From the NCBI RefSeq assembly GCF_009604385.1, contig NZ_WEGJ01000001.1, forward strand, positions 620,001 through 684,000: a stretch of 64,000 nucleotides of DNA, written 5' to 3'. This document shows, piece after piece, positions 61,154 to 64,000 of the stretch (its first letter is position 1; each line of letters begins with the position of its first letter). The position numbers and the translations under genes are program-made. This DNA is from Streptomyces smaragdinus (GTDB lineage Bacteria; Actinomycetota; Actinomycetes; Streptomycetales; Streptomycetaceae). A model generated the notes under the pieces. It was not told where the DNA came from. It made no database searches and was given only the letters and a program-made list of their open reading frames with translations.

Positions 61154-62931
61154 GCGGGTTCTCCTGACTCTTCGTGTACTGCGGGCGCTCCGGAAGAGAC
61201 CCAGAAACGGATGCTCTCGACGAGCACGAGCACCGCCACGACGAGGGCGACGGCTGTGAGCGCGAGGGTGAGGTCCGCACCGCCGAGCAGCGCGGCGGCG
61301 GCCACGGCCACCAGCGTCCGGCCGTCATGGCCGCCGGTCGCCCGCACCAGCCAGGGCGCGGCGGCCCCGGCACCGCCGCGTATGCGGTATTCGGTGTCGT
61401 AATGATGGTACGCAACGGCGGCCACCAGGCCGAAAGCCGCGGGCAGCGCCCCGTCGGCGTCCGAGCGGGCGGCGAGGACGAGGAAGGTCGTGTACTCGGC
61501 GACACGGAAGACCGGCGGGATCAGCCAGTCCAGCCGCCCGGTCAGCGGCCGGGCGACGGCCAGCCCCGAGGCCACGACGTACACCAGCGCGCCGATCAGC
61601 GGCCAGCGGCTCCCGGCCGGCGTGAACAGCGCCGTGCCGATCACGGCGAGCCCCCCGATCGCGGCGGCGACGGGTCCGGCGCCGGCGGGCAGCCGGCCCC
61701 GGCCGAGCGCCGCGACACCCTCGGCGAGGGGGCCCGTGTCGGCGAGGGCGGCCAGCGCCTGTACGGCGCGGTCGGTGCGGCTGTCGCGGGTGCGCAGGGA
61801 GCGCAGGACGCGGCCGGCGGTGGTGTAGAGGGCCGCGAGGGCGCAGCCGGCGAGCAGGGCGTAGAAGACGATCCGGGGGGTGGTGAGCGCCGTGAGGACG
61901 GCGATCATGGCCCAGCGTTCGCCGATGGGCAGCACGATCATCCGCCGGACCCAGACCGTCCAGCCGACGCTGTCGAGCCGGGCGGAGATCGCGGCGTTGG
62001 TCCGGGCGTTGCCGCTCGCGTCCTGGTTCGCCTCTATGAACGCGAAGTCGACCATGTGCCGGCAGGTCTGCAGCACCATCGCGCCCAGCGCCAGCGCCCA
62101 CACGTCGTCCCCGTTACGCGCGGCGCCGAGCGCCAGACCGGCGTAGAAGGCGTACTCCTTGGCCCGGTCGAACGTCGCGTCCAGCCAGGCGCCGAGCGTG
62201 GAGTACCGCAGGGAGTAGCGCGCGAGCTGGCCGTCGGTGCAGTCCAGGACGAAGGAGAGGATCAGCAGCACGGCGGCGGCGATGTAACCGGGCCGGGTGC
62301 CGGTGGCGGCGCAGCCGGCGGCGATCAGCGCGGTCAGCAGGCTGGCCGTGGTGACCTGGTTGGGGGTGAGGCCGCGGCGGGCGCACCAGCGGGCGAGGTA
62401 CTTGGAGTACGGGCTGATGAAGAAGGTGGTGAAGAACCCGTCGCGGGACTTCACCGCGGAGTTCAGCCGCACCTTCTCCTCGTCCACGGCCGCGACGGCG
62501 TCCTCGGCCTTGCGGCGTCCGGCGGCGTCCTGCGGCACCTCGGCCACCAGGGAGCCCAGCTCCGGTCGTACGAGCCGGTCACCGTCCGCCTGCAGCTGGG
62601 TGTCCAGCTGTACGGCGAGCGCGTCGAGGTCGTGGCTGCGCATGGTGGCGCGGGCCAGGGCCGCGCGCGCCCCGGTGTGCGCCGCCACGGCGCCCGGCAC
62701 GGCGGACGCGGTCCAGCGGGGGTCGGTGAGGGCCAGCCGGAGACTGTGCGTGTGCCCGGTGAAGCGGCTGTCGACCAGGGCGACCGATCCCGCCTCGGGC
62801 AGCAGGGCCAGCACCGTGGCGGCGTCGGCCACGTCGGCCGCCGTACGGATCTCGTCGTAACCGAGCGCCCTCAGGTCGCCCTCGAGCGGCGACTCCGGGA
62901 CGGACGGGCCGATGAGGATTGCGGTCCGCAG
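61150..62931 (-). CDS. CDP-alcohol phosphotransferase with N-terminal and C-terminal extensions
   Basis: 593 aa as called. An N-terminal soluble domain (~1-160), a core with the intact signature DCTDGQLAR...G-AWL-D-ATF-D near 245-270, then a second membrane region (DUF5941-like) to the end. I propose a CTG start at 62931: AAGGAG is nine bases upstream, a stop (TGA) is three codons upstream, and the segment AILIGPSVPESPLEGDLRAL looks like real family sequence. The first ATG/GTG/TTG in frame is GTG at 62832, giving a protein 33 residues shorter with no ribosome site. Confidence 0.85.
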   Translation of the reverse strand: MRTAILIGPSVPESPLEGDLRALGYDEIRTAADVADAATVLALLPEAGSVALVDSRFTGHTHSLRLALTDPRWTASAVPGAVAAHTGARAALARATMRSHDLDALAVQLDTQLQADGDRLVRPELGSLVAEVPQDAAGRRKAEDAVAAVDEEKVRLNSAVKSRDGFFTTFFISPYSKYLARWCARRGLTPNQVTTASLLTALIAAGCAATGTRPGYIAAAVLLILSFVLDCTDGQLARYSLRYSTLGAWLDATFDRAKEYAFYAGLALGAARNGDDVWALALGAMVLQTCRHMVDFAFIEANQDASGNARTNAAISARLDSVGWTVWVRRMIVLPIGERWAMIAVLTALTTPRIVFYALLAGCALAALYTTAGRVLRSLRTRDSRTDRAVQALAALADTGPLAEGVAALGRGRLPAGAGPVAAAIGGLAVIGTALFTPAGSRWPLIGALVYVVASGLAVARPLTGRLDWLIPPVFRVAEYTTFLVLAARSDADGALPAAFGLVAAVAYHHYDTEYRIRGGAGAAAPWLVRATGGHDGRTLVAVAAAALLGGADLTLALTAVALVVAVLVLVESIRFWVSSGAPAVHEESGEPA

Positions 62932-63153
62932 ACGAACTCACTCCTTGGCTCAAGGTTCCGGGTACCGGCGTATGCCGCCCTGTCCCCCGTTCGGTGGGGA
63001 ACATGTCGGCAGAGGTTAGCGGATCCCTGGAACCCGGGGTTCACCGCCCGTTCGCCCGCGCGACGGCGCGATCATCATCGTCCATGGCCGGGGAGCGCGA
63101 CAAACCGCGTCGTCGGGGGTCCCCGGCCTCTGCTGCGTACGCGGGGCGGCGGG

Positions 63154-63159
63154 TAGGGT
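63154..63159 (+). promoter_or_regulatory. -10 box for a leaderless galE transcript
   Basis: TAGGGT ends six bases before the galE ATG (63166), which has no ribosome site, so the mRNA should begin at the start codon. The rest of the 234-bp divergent gap (62932-63165) must hold the opposite promoter, which I could not locate. Confidence 0.45.
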
Positions 63160-63165
63160 CGGCGC

Positions 63166-64000
63166 ATGACTTGGATGATCACTGGCGGTGCCGGGTACGT
63201 CGGAGCCCACGTGGTGCGGACGATGCTGGACGCGGGTGAGAGCGTCGTCGTCCTCGACGACATCTCCTCCGGTGTCCCCTCGCGGCTGCCGGAGGGCGTC
63301 CCCGTGGTCCGCGGCTCGTATCTGGATCGCGAGGCGCTGCGCAGGGCCTTCGACCGGCACGGGGTGACGGGCGTCGTGCACTGCGCGGCGAAGAAGCAGG
63401 TCGGGGAGTCCGTCGAGCAGCCGATCTGGTACTACGAGACGAACCTGCACGGGCTGGCCGTCCTGCTGGACGAGGTCGTCGGCGCCGGCATCGGCCGCTT
63501 CCTCTTCTCTTCCTCCGCCGCCGTGTACGGCACCCCGCCGGGTGACGACGTCATCACCGAGGACACCCCGTGCGCGCCGATGAGCCCGTACGGCGAGACC
63601 AAGCTGGCCGGCGAGTGGCTGGTACGGGCGGCCGGGCGGGCGCACGGCCTCGCGACGGTGTGCCTGCGGTACTTCAACATCGCCGGCGCCGAGCGGCCGG
63701 AGCTGGCGGACACCGGTGTGTTCAACGTCATCCCGCTCTTCTTCGACGCGCTCACCCGCGGGGACGCCCCGAAGATCTTCGGCGACGACTACCCGACGCC
63801 GGACGGCACCTGCATCCGTGACTACATCCACGTCGAGGATCTGGCGGAGGCGCACCTCGCCGCCGCCCGCCGGCTCGCGCAGCCCGGGGCGTCGGGCGAT
63901 CTGACGGTCAACCTGGGCAGCGGCACCGGTGTCTCCGTCCGGGCGATGGCCGACATGATCGCGGAGGTCACCGGGCACCGGGAGCCCGCGGTGGTGGTCG
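63166..64000 (+). CDS. galE: UDP-glucose 4-epimerase (partial, runs off the window)
   Basis: The reading frame is open from the ATG at 63166 to the window end (278 codons), so the C-terminus is missing. NAD Rossmann motif ITGGAGYVGAHVV, the SDR YxxxK catalytic pair in SPYGETKLAGE, FSSSAAVYG and CLRYFNIAGAE are diagnostic of GalE. It interconverts UDP-glucose and UDP-galactose, supplying galactose for glycans, which suits its place opposite the surface-polymer genes. Confidence 0.93.
   Translation, partial: MTWMITGGAGYVGAHVVRTMLDAGESVVVLDDISSGVPSRLPEGVPVVRGSYLDREALRRAFDRHGVTGVVHCAAKKQVGESVEQPIWYYETNLHGLAVLLDEVVGAGIGRFLFSSSAAVYGTPPGDDVITEDTPCAPMSPYGETKLAGEWLVRAAGRAHGLATVCLRYFNIAGAERPELADTGVFNVIPLFFDALTRGDAPKIFGDDYPTPDGTCIRDYIHVEDLAEAHLAAARRLAQPGASGDLTVNLGSGTGVSVRAMADMIAEVTGHREPAVVV

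Noticed and set aside
63016..63978. 320-codon minus-strand ORF opposite galE
   Set aside because: galE motifs on the plus strand are unambiguous; this frame is low-complexity.

Overview
The window is very GC-rich DNA with short intergenic gaps, frequent 1-4 base stop/start overlaps, many GTG (and some TTG) starts and several apparently leaderless -10 boxes. It also carries a complete actinobacterial hopanoid operon, an OtrA-type ribosomal protection gene and several TetR regulators. Together these point to a Streptomyces chromosome or a very close relative. I see no tRNA or rRNA genes, CRISPR array, insertion sequence or prophage. It reads as ordinary chromosome carrying several self-contained accessory modules.

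Layout. 1-8 kb: a membrane Ser/Thr kinase with a membrane companion protein, a Dps ferritin under a Fur-like operator, a flavin disulfide reductase, a LysM-M23 endopeptidase, a possible 34-aa Cys-rich protein, a methyltransferase, and YjbR-like and GNAT proteins. 8-12.2 kb (minus): a sugar-type ABC importer (lipoprotein plus a single polypeptide fusing both permeases, no ATPase) behind a phytanoyl-CoA dioxygenase-like gene. 12.2-18.8 kb: a PPOX protein, an L,D-transpeptidase, then a lipid/glycerol-phosphate group (diacylglycerol kinase-like, alkyl-DHAP-synthase-like FAD enzyme, TetR, GlpD). 18.9-26.9 kb: OtrA with an overlapping upstream leader ORF, DUF2809 and HD proteins, a large membrane protein, a universal stress protein, a VOC protein and a carboxymuconolactone decarboxylase-like protein behind a perfect Crp-type palindrome.

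27-36.4 kb: a DUF6745-like pair faces the STM4015-4014-4013-4012-4011 operon (LRR-like protein, ATP-grasp-like protein, phosphatase/sulfatase-fold hydrolase and two radical SAM enzymes, tightly overlapped). It is conserved but functionally unexplained, and is my best candidate for an undescribed system. A ThDP enzyme/amino-acid dehydrogenase operon follows. 36.4-40.8 kb: TetR, SGNH hydrolase, SIMPL-domain protein, a tyrosine-type phosphatase and a serpin-like protein.

40.9-52.6 kb (minus): the hopanoid operon in transcription order hpnC, hpnD, hpnE, polyprenyl synthase, shc, hpnG, hpnH, dxs and a hopanoid aminotransferase. It covers isoprenoid supply (Dxs, prenyl synthase), squalene formation by the HpnCDE route, cyclisation, and side-chain extension towards aminobacteriohopanetriol. 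52.9-55.8 kb: a divergent TetR/MMPL transporter pair with two inverted repeats between them.

55.9-64 kb (minus, except galE): a candidate surface-polymer or unusual phospholipid module. It holds two CDP-alcohol phosphotransferase-like proteins, a LicC-like nucleotidyltransferase, a glycerol-1-phosphate-dehydrogenase-like enzyme, a GT2 glycosyltransferase and a TagGH-like ABC exporter. A divergent galE runs off the end of the window. One of its genes probably starts at CTG and one phosphotransferase lacks the last Asp of its catalytic motif.
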